A DNA stretch of 64,000 nucleotides from Lichenicola cladoniae. GTDB lineage: Bacteria > Pseudomonadota > Alphaproteobacteria > Acetobacterales > Acetobacteraceae. The DNA lies in NCBI RefSeq assembly GCF_013201075.1, contig NZ_CP053708.1, positions 2,733,501 to 2,797,500 on the forward strand, in the 5' to 3' direction. The notes under the pieces are model-generated. The model saw nothing but the letters and a program-made list of their open reading frames with translations. It searched no databases and had not been told where the DNA came from. The translations under genes and the position numbers were made by a program. Each line of letters opens with the position of its first letter. Positions within the stretch are counted from its first letter, which is position 1. Below are positions 55,226-64,000 of the stretch, in pieces.

Positions 55226-56604
55226 GCATGGATGTTTCCAATGGTCGCCTGAGCGGGAGCGCGAAATCCGCCCTGCTCGACACCATGCGGCGCGCCGGTC
55301 CTGCGAAGGACACCGAGCAGGCTGCGTTCGTCGGGCACACCGGTCGCGACATGTCGTTCGAGAGCATCCCCGCGTATCAGAACCTGCGCAGTCAGCGGGC
55401 CATGGCCGACGCGTTGGGCCTGCGCTTCCCGTTCTATCAGCCCCACGATGTCCGTGCCGGCGCGCGCAGCGTCATCGACGGCAACCGCGTGGTCAACTTC
55501 GCCTCGTACGATTATCTCGGCCTCAACGGCCATCCCGAGATCACCAGCGCTGTCGCCGACGCGACCGCGGAATGGGGCACCAGCGTATCGGCCAGCCGGA
55601 TCACCGCGGGCGAGCGCGATTTCCACCGGGATCTGGAACAGTCGCTTGCCGACATCTACGAGTCGGAAGCTGCGCTGGTGTTCGTCAGCGGCCATGCCAC
55701 GGCGGTCTCGACCATCGCCGCGTTGCTGGGGCCCAAGGACCTGATCCTGCACGATGCCCTGATCCATAATTGCATCGTGGTCGGTGCACAGCTCTGCGGC
55801 GCCACGCGGCGGTCGTTCGCGCATAACGACATGGCGGCACTCGAGGATATCCTGGCCGGCAGCCGCGAGCGGTTCGAGCGCGTGCTGGTGGTGTCCGAAG
55901 GCCTGTACTCGATGGACGGCGACGGTCCCGATCTCGCGCGCCTCGTCGCCATCAAGGAGCAGTATGATTGCTGGCTGATGGTCGACGACGCCCACGCGTT
56001 GGGGATTCTCGGAAAGACCGGCCGCGGCATCTTCGAGATGGCAGGCGTCGATCCGAAACGCGTCGACATCTGGCTCGGCACCCTGTCGAAAACGCTGGTC
56101 AGTTGCGGCGGCTACGTCACCGGCAGCCGCGCGCTGGTCGACTACCTCAAGCTGACCGCGCCCGGCATGGTCTATAGCGTCGGCCTGCCCGCTCCCGCCT
56201 GCATCGCAGCATCGACCGCGATCCGGTTGATGCTGCGCGAACCGGAGCGTGTGGCACGGCTGCAGGCCAACGGCCGACGGTTCCTCGATACCGCCCGCGC
56301 GGCGGGCCTCGATGTCGGCACCAGCTGGGGCTACGCGGTCGTCCCGATCATCCTGGGCGATTCGCTTCGCACCCTCACCCTCGCCGACCGGCTGCTCGGC
56401 CGTGGCTACAACGCGTTTCCGATCATCCCGCCCGGGGTGCCCGAACGGTCGGCGCGGTTGCGTTTCTTCATCTCCTCCGAACATACCGACGCCGAGCTCG
56501 ACGGGGCAGTCGTCGCCATCTGCGAGGAACTGGCCGTCATCGATGGCGGCGGAAATACGCCCCGCATGACGGCCAGGCCTAAGATGCCGGAGATCGTATC
56601 CTGA
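55222..56604 (+). CDS. Alpha-oxoamine synthase family PLP enzyme (AONS/RkpG-like)
   Basis: A 460-residue fold-type I PLP enzyme. After a 75-residue N-terminal extension comes NFASYDYLGLNGHP and the AONS/KBL/SPT core. His is in HDALIHNCI, the cofactor Asp in VDDAHALGILGKTGRG, and the PLP Lys290 in LGTLSKTLVSCGGY. Such enzymes condense an acyl thioester with a small amino acid, with loss of CO2. Biotin synthesis is unlikely: no bio genes are near, and its ATG overlaps the PKS stop (ATGA), implying that the PKS-bound chain is the acyl donor. Rhizobial RkpG is the nearest architecture I can name. Confidence 0.93.
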   Translation: MSMDVSNGRLSGSAKSALLDTMRRAGPAKDTEQAAFVGHTGRDMSFESIPAYQNLRSQRAMADALGLRFPFYQPHDVRAGARSVIDGNRVVNFASYDYLGLNGHPEITSAVADATAEWGTSVSASRITAGERDFHRDLEQSLADIYESEAALVFVSGHATAVSTIAALLGPKDLILHDALIHNCIVVGAQLCGATRRSFAHNDMAALEDILAGSRERFERVLVVSEGLYSMDGDGPDLARLVAIKEQYDCWLMVDDAHALGILGKTGRGIFEMAGVDPKRVDIWLGTLSKTLVSCGGYVTGSRALVDYLKLTAPGMVYSVGLPAPACIAASTAIRLMLREPERVARLQANGRRFLDTARAAGLDVGTSWGYAVVPIILGDSLRTLTLADRLLGRGYNAFPIIPPGVPERSARLRFFISSEHTDAELDGAVVAICEELAVIDGGGNTPRMTARPKMPEIVS

Positions 56605-56606
56605 CC

Positions 56607-57383
56607 GTGCCGGTGTTCGGCAACATTGTGATTACCGGTGCCTCCAGCGGCATCGGCGCGGCATTGGCGAAACTCTATGCCGGTCCCGGCGTCGCGCTGG
56701 GTGTGGTCGGGCGCGACCCTGGCCGGCTCGGTGCGGTCGGCACAGATCTGCGTGCGGCCGGGGCCGAGGTTCGCGAAGGCCTGTTCGACCTGCGCGATCG
56801 TCCGGCCCTGACCGGGTTCCTCGCCGGGTTCGAGGCAGACCACCCGGTCGACCTCCTGATCGTCAACGCTGGCGTTCTGGATGGCAGGCGGGCAGACGGC
56901 GCCCTGGAAACCGCCGATGCGGCGCGGCGTGTCATCGACATCAACCTGCTCGGCGCCGTCGATACAGTACAGGCGGTGCTGCCTTCCATGCTCGGTCGGG
57001 GCCGCGGTCATATCGTGCTGGTAAGCTCGCTGGCGGCCCTGTCGCCGGTGGCAGATGCACCCGCCTACAGCGCCAGCAAGGCCGGGCTGCTGGCCTACGG
57101 CAAGGCGCTGCGTGCGGCGCTGGCAGGGACCGGCGTCCATGTGTCGGTGGTGTGTCCCGGCTATGTCGAGAGCGCGATGACCGATAGCCATATCGGCAAG
57201 CAGCCCGGCAAGATGAGTTCCGAGGCTGCCGCGCGCCTGATCGCCACCGGCATCGCGCGCAGGAAGCAGGTGATCGGTTTTCCGCGCGTGCTCTACATGC
57301 TGGCCTTGATCACCCCGTTCGTGCCGGAAGCGATCAATCGGCTGGCGACCAAGGATATACGGTTCCACGTGGATCCACGCTGA
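56607..57383 (+). CDS. SDR family ketoreductase (RkpH-like)
   Basis: A 258-residue short-chain dehydrogenase starting at GTG 56607, 2 nt after the oxoamine synthase stop. TGASSGIG is at residues 10-17, VNAG near 91, a Ser in SSLAAL near 141, Tyr154 and Lys158 in YSASK. The C-terminus is hydrophobic (VLYMLALITPFVPEAI), suggesting membrane association. GRDPGRL after strand 2 favours NADPH. In the operon it would reduce the ketone formed by the oxoamine synthase to an alcohol, as 3-ketosphinganine reductase does in sphingolipid synthesis. That reaction is inferred from context. Confidence 0.92.
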   Translation: MPVFGNIVITGASSGIGAALAKLYAGPGVALGVVGRDPGRLGAVGTDLRAAGAEVREGLFDLRDRPALTGFLAGFEADHPVDLLIVNAGVLDGRRADGALETADAARRVIDINLLGAVDTVQAVLPSMLGRGRGHIVLVSSLAALSPVADAPAYSASKAGLLAYGKALRAALAGTGVHVSVVCPGYVESAMTDSHIGKQPGKMSSEAAARLIATGIARRKQVIGFPRVLYMLALITPFVPEAINRLATKDIRFHVDPR

Positions 57384-57427
57384 ACCGGCTGCGCGAACAA
57401 AGAGTGACGTCGAGCACGTGTGCGGAC

Positions 57428-58324
57428 TTATCGAGCCGGGCGTCGTTTCTGCGGCGATCGACTCGTGGTGACGGTCAGCAAGCCGAAAGCGCACAGTACG
57501 GCGACGAAGGCGAACACGCTTCCCTCGGGTCCGACCACGCCACCCGTGATCAAGCCGGAGCCGTGCGGCGTGAAGTCGAGAAGGTGACCGCGATCGAGAT
57601 ATCCGCTGCCGGCCGCTCCGAACAGCGGGGCGCTCGCCCAGTTCCAGCCGGTATGATAGCCGGTCGCCCACCAGAACGACCCGGTGCGATAGACGGCATA
57701 CGCAAGCAACGCGCCCTGCAGGAAAATCCGCAGCAGCCAGATCCAGCTCACCCCGGGATTGCCCAGATGCACAACCGAGAACATCAAGCCTGATACGAGA
57801 ATGGCGCCTTTCCGACCGAACAGCCGCTCGGCGACAAGCAGGACCGCCACGCGTCCATAAAGCTCCTCCCCCATTGCACCGACAAAGTCGAAGAAGAGCC
57901 AGCCGGAGCCGCTGACCAAAGACGCAGCAGCCGACTGCTGAGCCAGTCGCACCGTTGCATGACCGGTCTCGATGATGAGCAGGATCGCGCCGGCCATGAC
58001 GAGAAGACCGGTGGCGAAACCGAGCAGTGTCCGGCTCGCCATGCGAGGTCCGGTCAGCGGAAAACCGTTCAGCCGGCGGACCAGTATCGCGTGCACGCCG
58101 AATACGACGACGAGATCCAGACCGAGCCTCACCACCATGAGCAAGGCGTAGGGCGGCAGCCCCATCAGCCTGTCGGCGATCATGTGCCAGCCGAACACAT
58201 GCGCCAGCGGCCGGTAGATCGCGTCTGCAGCAGGATCGAAAGCAAAGTAGGCGGCAACGAGAAACACGAGGCAGAGCCAGGATCTGATCGAACCCGCCCT
58301 GGTCGGCAACGACCCGCGCATCAT
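57428..58324 (-). CDS. CPBP family intramembrane metalloprotease
   Basis: A 298-residue membrane protein with about eight helices. The CPBP/CAAX-protease motifs are present: GEELYGR (the EExxxR motif), FSVVHLGNP (FxxxH) and HTGWNW, which together bind zinc within the membrane. Bacterial members process or protect against peptides, or have unknown substrates. It converges on the PKS operon (45 bp from the SDR stop), so it is not part of that transcript. Start at 58324 gives a short basic N-terminus. Confidence 0.88.
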   Translation of the reverse strand: MMRGSLPTRAGSIRSWLCLVFLVAAYFAFDPAADAIYRPLAHVFGWHMIADRLMGLPPYALLMVVRLGLDLVVVFGVHAILVRRLNGFPLTGPRMASRTLLGFATGLLVMAGAILLIIETGHATVRLAQQSAAASLVSGSGWLFFDFVGAMGEELYGRVAVLLVAERLFGRKGAILVSGLMFSVVHLGNPGVSWIWLLRIFLQGALLAYAVYRTGSFWWATGYHTGWNWASAPLFGAAGSGYLDRGHLLDFTPHGSGLITGGVVGPEGSVFAFVAVLCAFGLLTVTTSRSPQKRRPAR

Positions 58325-58415
58325 CGGGTCGTTCGGTAGTCACCAGCGCCTTGCTCGACCAGAAGCAAGGCGGTTCGACGCTGGCGGGACGACAACTCGA
58401 ACACGGATGGTCTTG

Positions 58416-59705
<1,290 letters not shown>

Positions 59706-59851
59706 GACGTGCTCCGGAGAATGCTTGAAAGAAAAGTCGGGACGGATCGGCGTTCGGGACGGTGTGAGACTGCGCTACGGCGGATTGGACGCGCTTCTAT
59801 GCGCTGCCCGGCATGGGTTTGCGAATACCAAGGTGCTGGCCAGCCATTTAC

Positions 59852-61018
59852 TCAGAGCAATGCGGCAGCCCCGTCGCGCAACAGATGGGTGCAACCGAGC
59901 CGTCTCGCCTCCCCGGCATCGTCCGCGACCGGGGATAACGATGCGACGGTAGCAAAGCCCTCGGCACGCAGTCGCCTGGCCACGTCCGCGTCCGCCTGCC
60001 AGGGCAACAGCAGGCGCGGACGCGCGGCACGCGCCGGTGCGGCGCGCAGCAGCGCCTCGGTTCGCAGGGTCAGGCCGCAAGCGGGCTCGTTGCCGCCGCT
60101 GAGGTAGCGTCCGCCACGGCCGAGCTCCTCGTGCCGCCCGGCCGAATAGACCGTGACGCAGATGCCGGTGTGGTAGCGCCAGCCCCGGAACTCGATCGGG
60201 TCGACGGTCAGGCGCAGGCCCGGCGCCCGCGCCTCGATGGCGGCGACGGTCGCTTCCAGGCGGTCGGTCAGGGCGCGTGCCGCCGGGGAAAGCGAAGCTG
60301 CGCGCAGCACGTCGAGCGCACGCGCGGCTGGTCCGGCGGACAGCAGCAGATCGGTCAGGATCTGCGCCAGCCGGCCGCCATAGCGGGTGACGTCGGCGGC
60401 ATCCTTGCGGTCCAGCGCACGCAGCAGCGGCGCGCGGTCGGCGAGCGGCAACCCGGCCTCCTCGATCAGCGCGGGCGCCAGCGGCGGCAGGGTGAGATCG
60501 AAGCTGACCCGCGGAACGCCCAGCACCGCCAGCGCCTCCGCGCCGACCGCGACCATCTCCGCGTCGGCTTCCGGCGAATCCAGGCCGATTAGTTCGATAC
60601 CAGCCTGGCTCACCTGGCGGTCGGAGCTGAGCGAGCCGCCATGCAGCTGGACACAGGCGCCGGTATAGGACAGGCGCAACGGACGTGGTGAATTGACCAG
60701 CCTGGTGGCGGCGATGCGCGCGACCTGCGGCGTCATGTCGGGACGCAGACCCATCATCCGGTGGGTGTCGGGATCCATCAGCCGGAAGGTCTGTTCAGCG
60801 ACTGCCGCGCCGGATCCCGACAGCAGGCTGTCCTCGAATTCGAGCAGCGGCGGCTTTACCCGCTCGTAGCCATGCGACGCGAACACCGACATCAGTGCCT
60901 CGACCCCGAGCGCCTCGCTCTCGGCGTCGGGCGGCAGCAGGTCGCGCAGCCCGGCCGGCAGCAGCGCCGGGCTGGCTTCGGTCCCGAGATCCGGGTGTCG
61001 GGGCAGAATGTCCGTCAT
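59852..61018 (-). CDS. hisZ: ATP phosphoribosyltransferase regulatory subunit
   Basis: A 388-residue catalytically inactive paralogue of histidyl-tRNA synthetase that binds short-form HisG and provides histidine feedback. It shows LLPAGLRDLLPPDAE at the start, a motif-2-like region (RPDMTPQVARIAATRL), and GRGGRYLSG near residue 315. It lacks the anticodon-binding domain of HisRS, which fits HisZ. No hisG is adjacent. ATG 61018 has GAAGG 6 nt upstream; the upstream open frame to 61243 overlaps serC and is not coding-like. Confidence 0.93.
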   Translation of the reverse strand: MTDILPRHPDLGTEASPALLPAGLRDLLPPDAESEALGVEALMSVFASHGYERVKPPLLEFEDSLLSGSGAAVAEQTFRLMDPDTHRMMGLRPDMTPQVARIAATRLVNSPRPLRLSYTGACVQLHGGSLSSDRQVSQAGIELIGLDSPEADAEMVAVGAEALAVLGVPRVSFDLTLPPLAPALIEEAGLPLADRAPLLRALDRKDAADVTRYGGRLAQILTDLLLSAGPAARALDVLRAASLSPAARALTDRLEATVAAIEARAPGLRLTVDPIEFRGWRYHTGICVTVYSAGRHEELGRGGRYLSGGNEPACGLTLRTEALLRAAPARAARPRLLLPWQADADVARRLRAEGFATVASLSPVADDAGEARRLGCTHLLRDGAAALL

Positions 61019-61064
61019 GCGCGGCCTTCTATCACCCGCAATGGGCGTCCAGTAAGTCGTGCCG

Positions 61065-62231
61065 TCACGCGAAAGCCGCGCGGGTCGAGGCGGCAGCCCA
61101 GTCGAACCATGGCAGGGCGGCTTCGATATCCGATGTCTCCACCGTGGCGCCACCCCAGATCCTGAGGCCCGCCGGCGCGTCGCGATAACTGCCGACATCG
61201 AGTGCCGCGCCCTCGGATTGCAGCAGCGAGACCAGGTGGGCATGCGCCTTGGCCTGGGTGGCGGCGGGCAATGTCAGGAACCAGTCGGCGGTCAGGCGCA
61301 GGCAGATCGAGGTGCTGGAGCGCGTCGAAGGATCCGGCGCCAGGAACGAGGCCCAGTCGGACCGGCTCTCCCAGTCCGCGACCGCGGCGAGGTTGGCGCG
61401 GCTGCGGGCAATCAACGCGTCCAGGCCGCCGATGCGCTCGGCCCATCTCAGGCCGTCCAGCGCATCCTCGACGCAGAGCATGGAGGGGGTGTTGATGGTG
61501 TCACCCTTGAAGATGCCCTCGATCAGCCGGCCCTTGGCGGTCAGGCGGAACAGCTTAGGCAATGGACGCAGCGCCGGCGTGGCTTCCAGCCGTGCCACGG
61601 CGCGCGGCGACAATGCCAGCATGCCGTGCGCAGCCTCGCCGCCGAGCACCTTCTGCCAGGACCAGGTGACGACATCGAGCCGGTCCCAGGGCAGCGCCAT
61701 CGCGAAGGCGGCCGAGGTGGCATCGCAGATCGCCAGACCATCGTGAACGGCGGGGATGGAGTCCGCCCCGGCGAAACAGGCGCCCGAAGTGGTGCCGTTC
61801 CAGGCGAACACCACGTCGTGCGACCAGTCGATCGAGGCGAGGTCGGGAAGCGCGCCGTATTCCGCTTCGAGCACGCGGGCATCGGCCAGCTGTAGCTGCG
61901 CCACGATGTCGTGCGCCCAGGTGGCGGAGAAGCTCTCGAACGACAGCACGTCCACCGGCCGGGTTCCGAGCAGCGACCACAGCACCATCTCGACAGCGCC
62001 GGTATCGGAGCCGGGCACGATGCCGAGACGCCACCCGGCCGGCAGGCCGAGCAGAGCGCGGCTGCGGTCGATCACCTCGGCCAGGCTGGCACGGGTATCG
62101 GTGGCACGATGGCTGCGGCCGAGCAGCGCGCCGGACAGGGCATCCAGGCTCCAGCCGGGACGTTTGGCGCAGGGCCCCGACGAGAAACACGGGTTGGCAG
62201 GCCGGACGGACGGTCGGACGGGCGAGATCAT
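61065..62231 (-). CDS. serC: Phosphoserine aminotransferase
   Basis: A 388-residue PLP enzyme of serine synthesis converting 3-phosphohydroxypyruvate and glutamate to phosphoserine. It has the N-terminal CFSSGPCAKRPGW of the alphaproteobacterial-type SerC, RSHRATDTRA, the Asp cofactor segment ICDATSAAFA and the PLP Lys in SWQKVLGGEAAHG. Also HNT-like TINTPS near residue 240. It starts the minus-strand run serC-hisZ-purA. ATG 62231 is chosen at the conserved N-terminus; no serA follows, unlike in many relatives. Confidence 0.95.
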   Translation of the reverse strand: MISPVRPSVRPANPCFSSGPCAKRPGWSLDALSGALLGRSHRATDTRASLAEVIDRSRALLGLPAGWRLGIVPGSDTGAVEMVLWSLLGTRPVDVLSFESFSATWAHDIVAQLQLADARVLEAEYGALPDLASIDWSHDVVFAWNGTTSGACFAGADSIPAVHDGLAICDATSAAFAMALPWDRLDVVTWSWQKVLGGEAAHGMLALSPRAVARLEATPALRPLPKLFRLTAKGRLIEGIFKGDTINTPSMLCVEDALDGLRWAERIGGLDALIARSRANLAAVADWESRSDWASFLAPDPSTRSSTSICLRLTADWFLTLPAATQAKAHAHLVSLLQSEGAALDVGSYRDAPAGLRIWGGATVETSDIEAALPWFDWAAASTRAAFA

Positions 62232-62431
62232 GAAAGCCGGGTTCCGGACACGGGCTGGACGCTGAACAAGGACACGCCGAACCCATGCCCTGCGACGACC
62301 GGTTTTGGAAGCCCGGACAGTCGTGATGCGGCCGTTGCCGGGCCCGTCGGTGCGGCGCACAACGAGACTGCCGACATATCCGGTCAGGTAGCCGGCCGGT
62401 CGTTGCCGGTCATGTTCAGAGGAAAAGCGAA

Positions 62432-62722
62432 ATGGTGGCCTACGCGATCTTCACGCGCGAGCGGACGACGAACCAGTCGGAAATGGACGTTTACTCGAGC
62501 GTTGTCGGTGCCGCCGGAGCCGGCCACGCCCTGACGCCGCTCGTGCATTATGGCGCATTCGAAGTGCTCGAAGGCGCGCCGATCGAGGGAGCCGTCGTAC
62601 TGCAGTTTCCGACCATGGCGGAAGCGAAGGCCTGGTACGACAGCCCGGCCTACCAGGCGGCGGCAAAGCATCGTCATGCCGGCTCGGACTACCGCGTATT
62701 TTTCATCGAGGGAGTGGCGTAG
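62432..62722 (+). CDS. DUF1330 domain-containing protein
   Basis: A 96-residue cytoplasmic protein with a dimeric alpha/beta-barrel (ferredoxin-like) fold of the DUF1330 family: a first strand AYAIFTRERTTN, then GAFEVLEGAPIEGAVVLQFP, and AKAWYDSPAYQAAAKHR as the conserved helix. Function is unknown. ATG 62432 has AGAGGA at about 9 nt. It stands alone between serC (divergent) and tRNA-Leu. Confidence 0.88.
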   Translation: MVAYAIFTRERTTNQSEMDVYSSVVGAAGAGHALTPLVHYGAFEVLEGAPIEGAVVLQFPTMAEAKAWYDSPAYQAAAKHRHAGSDYRVFFIEGVA

Positions 62723-62746
62723 GCGCGCAGGCAGCACGGCGATCGA

Positions 62747-62831
62747 TGGTGCGGGTGGTCGGAATCGAACCGACACTCCTTGCGGAACCGGATTTTGAGT
62801 CCGGCGCGTCTACCAGTTCCACCACACCCGC
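62747..62831 (-). tRNA. tRNA-Leu (CAA)
   Basis: An 85-nt class II tRNA on the minus strand. The acceptor GCGGGTG pairs with CACCCGC, the 3' end has A plus encoded CCA, the anticodon loop CTCAAAA gives CAA, the variable arm is long and the T-loop is GTTCGATTC. Confidence 0.95.
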
Positions 62832-62905
62832 ACTGGTGCCTGATTAACAGCGGAGACGGCTGCGGCCAAGCCGGTCCGGTGACCGGCAGCCGTTAAAAGA
62901 TGCGA

Positions 62906-63670
62906 TCAGGCGACCGCCGAGGCGCGGTGGATGCCGCACTCGACCTTGGACAAGCCGGCCCAGCGCCCGGATCGCGCATCCTCGCCGACCGCGACGGACC
63001 GGGTGCAGACCGCACAGCCGATCGAGGCAAACCCGCGTTCGACCAGCGGATGGGCGGGCAGCCCGCGCAGCTTCATCTCGGCCTGCACCCGGGCACCGTC
63101 CCAGTCGGCGATCGGGTTCAGCTTGATACGATCGCCATCGCGCTCGACGAACGGCAAGGCGGTACGGGTGGCGCTCTGGAATCGCTTACGGCCGCTGATC
63201 CAGGCATCGAACGGTGCCAGCGCGCGATCCAGCGGCTGGACCTTGCGCAGGGTGCAGCAGGCATCGGAGTCGAAATACCAGAGCTCGCCGGTAGGATCCT
63301 CGTCAACCACAGACTGCATGCGTGGAGCGACGCTGCGGACGTCCGTCAGGCCCAGCATCGCGGCGAGTTCGTCGCGATAGGCCAGGGTCTCCGGAAAATG
63401 CTTGCCGGTCTCCAGGAAGATCACCGGGAGCGTCGGATCGATTTCGGCGATCAGCGACAGCAGGACAGCGGATTCCGCACCAAACGACGAGACGGTGGCG
63501 ATCCGGGATGGCAGGACATCGCGGATGGCATGCAACAGGATCTCGCGCCCGTCGGCACCGGCTTGTTCCAGGGCGTGAAGCCGTTCGAACGCAACCTGAG
63601 TGCTGACCATGCACGGATCAGCCAAGCCGGACACGCGACGATCGAGTTGAGTGTCCGAAAACAGATCCAT
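62906..63670 (-). CDS. cysH: Phosphoadenylyl/adenylyl-sulfate reductase
   Basis: A 254-residue thiol-dependent reductase making sulfite from PAPS or APS. SSFGAESAVLL is the nucleotide-binding SFGxES loop near residue 58. The C-terminal catalytic Cys is in KVECGIH. Two cysteine pairs (DACC and GCAVC) mark the [4Fe-4S]-binding type, which usually uses APS. ATG 63670 is chosen because the conserved N-terminus starts there; the open frame extends to 63784. The neighbour on the same strand, cut by the window end, is probably part of the same sulfur cluster. Confidence 0.95.
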   Translation of the reverse strand: MDLFSDTQLDRRVSGLADPCMVSTQVAFERLHALEQAGADGREILLHAIRDVLPSRIATVSSFGAESAVLLSLIAEIDPTLPVIFLETGKHFPETLAYRDELAAMLGLTDVRSVAPRMQSVVDEDPTGELWYFDSDACCTLRKVQPLDRALAPFDAWISGRKRFQSATRTALPFVERDGDRIKLNPIADWDGARVQAEMKLRGLPAHPLVERGFASIGCAVCTRSVAVGEDARSGRWAGLSKVECGIHRASAVA

Positions 63671-63831
63671 GAACCGATGCCTCTTGTGCACTGCCGTATA
63701 TAGCTGTCGTCCGAACGTACGGAAGGGATTAAGCAGACCAACAGGGCAGAATTGTGTTTTTGTGGTAGCTTCGAGACACACCACGATTGCCGATCGGGGT
63801 TTGTAACAACCCGGCGGCTAAACCCGTCGCG

Positions 63832-64000
63832 TCAGGCGTGGACCACGGTGTCGCAGAATCGGCGCGCCAGCTTCGCGGAATCCTGCTCGTCGGGGATCAG
63901 TCCGATCAGCTTTAGCTCATCGACGTATTGTGCGACCTGCTCGCGTAGTTCCCGCCCGATCAGGTGCACGCCATGGCCCTCGGCGTGAAGCATCCGCTCG
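63832..64000 (-). CDS. C-terminal fragment of an unidentified protein, start outside window
   Basis: The last 56 codons of a minus-strand gene ending at TGA 63832-63834. The fragment is charged and helical (GRELREQVAQYVDEL, IGLIPDEQDSAKLARRF) with no motif that names it. Its position directly upstream of cysH suggests a sulfate-assimilation gene such as a sulfite reductase component, but the sequence shown cannot confirm this. Confidence 0.6.
   Translation of the reverse strand, partial: ERMLHAEGHGVHLIGRELREQVAQYVDELKLIGLIPDEQDSAKLARRFCDTVVHA

Noticed and set aside
55222-56604. Biotin synthesis gene bioF
   Set aside because: The fold is that of AONS, but it has a 75-residue extension, is translationally coupled to a PKS, and no other bio gene is present.
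56406-58343. A 645-codon minus-strand frame over the RkpH-like gene and CPBP gene
   Set aside because: It lies out of frame with the CPBP protease and antisense to the SDR, both of which have complete motifs.
62232-62431. A riboswitch-like leader upstream of serC
   Set aside because: Some alphaproteobacterial serC genes have structured leaders, but I could not find a convincing conserved stem set or sequestered ribosome site here.

Overview
The window is about 64 kb of high-GC DNA (roughly two thirds G+C), densely coding on both strands, with short intergenic gaps, many ATGA or TGATG gene overlaps and frequent GTG/TTG starts. A membrane-bound PQQ glucose dehydrogenase, a HisZ-type histidine regulator, an alphaproteobacterial RpoH with a GC-rich terminator, a four-cysteine (APS-type) CysH and an Rkp-like lipid operon point to an alphaproteobacterium, most likely an acetic-acid-bacteria relative (Acetobacteraceae). 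This placement is inference; there is no rRNA here.

Layout. 1-6.9 kb: the end of a hybrid histidine kinase, an S9 peptidase, a low-GC islet with one orphan gene, a divergent SDR/TetR pair around a perfect palindrome, and a glutathione peroxidase. 6.9-13.5 kb: a decayed outer-membrane-type gene, a Ca2+/H+ exchanger, an acyltransferase-3 protein, a PLP decarboxylase divergent from an alpha/beta hydrolase, and a toxin-antitoxin locus whose PemK/MazF toxin is broken while the antitoxin and its operator survive. 13.5-22.1 kb: a prolyl oligopeptidase and acid phosphatase pair, then a FUSC-DUF1656-HlyD efflux set (AaeXAB-like) with a Gfo/Idh oxidoreductase, and a convergent chromate transporter. 22.1-30.7 kb: two tandem aspartate-aminotransferase paralogues, a GH13 hydrolase, an HNH protein, MarC, membrane glucose dehydrogenase and tRNA-Glu. 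31-40 kb: small exported proteins and a CadC-like membrane regulator, a diguanylate cyclase, an S46 dipeptidyl peptidase, and a cytochrome b plus molybdopterin oxidoreductase pair. 40-47.3 kb: an RluA-type pseudouridine synthase, RpoH, a membrane protein coupled to a probable pseudokinase, a DUF4239-like remnant, and an AI-2E-type transporter with an extra cytosolic domain. 47.8-57.4 kb: a three-gene operon of a type I PKS/FAS megasynthase, an alpha-oxoamine synthase and an SDR. 57.4-64 kb: CPBP protease, purA, hisZ, serC, a DUF1330 protein, tRNA-Leu, cysH and the end of one more gene.

The most notable system is the 47.8-57.4 kb operon. Its gene order and domain content match the rhizobial rkpA-rkpG-rkpH module (and the wcbR-type PKS of Burkholderia capsule loci), but no capsule genes lie nearby. 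The chemistry readable from the domains (reduced acyl chain on ACP, decarboxylative condensation with an amino acid by an AONS-fold enzyme, then ketone reduction) parallels sphingoid-base synthesis, so the operon may make an amino-alcohol-headed lipid of unknown structure.
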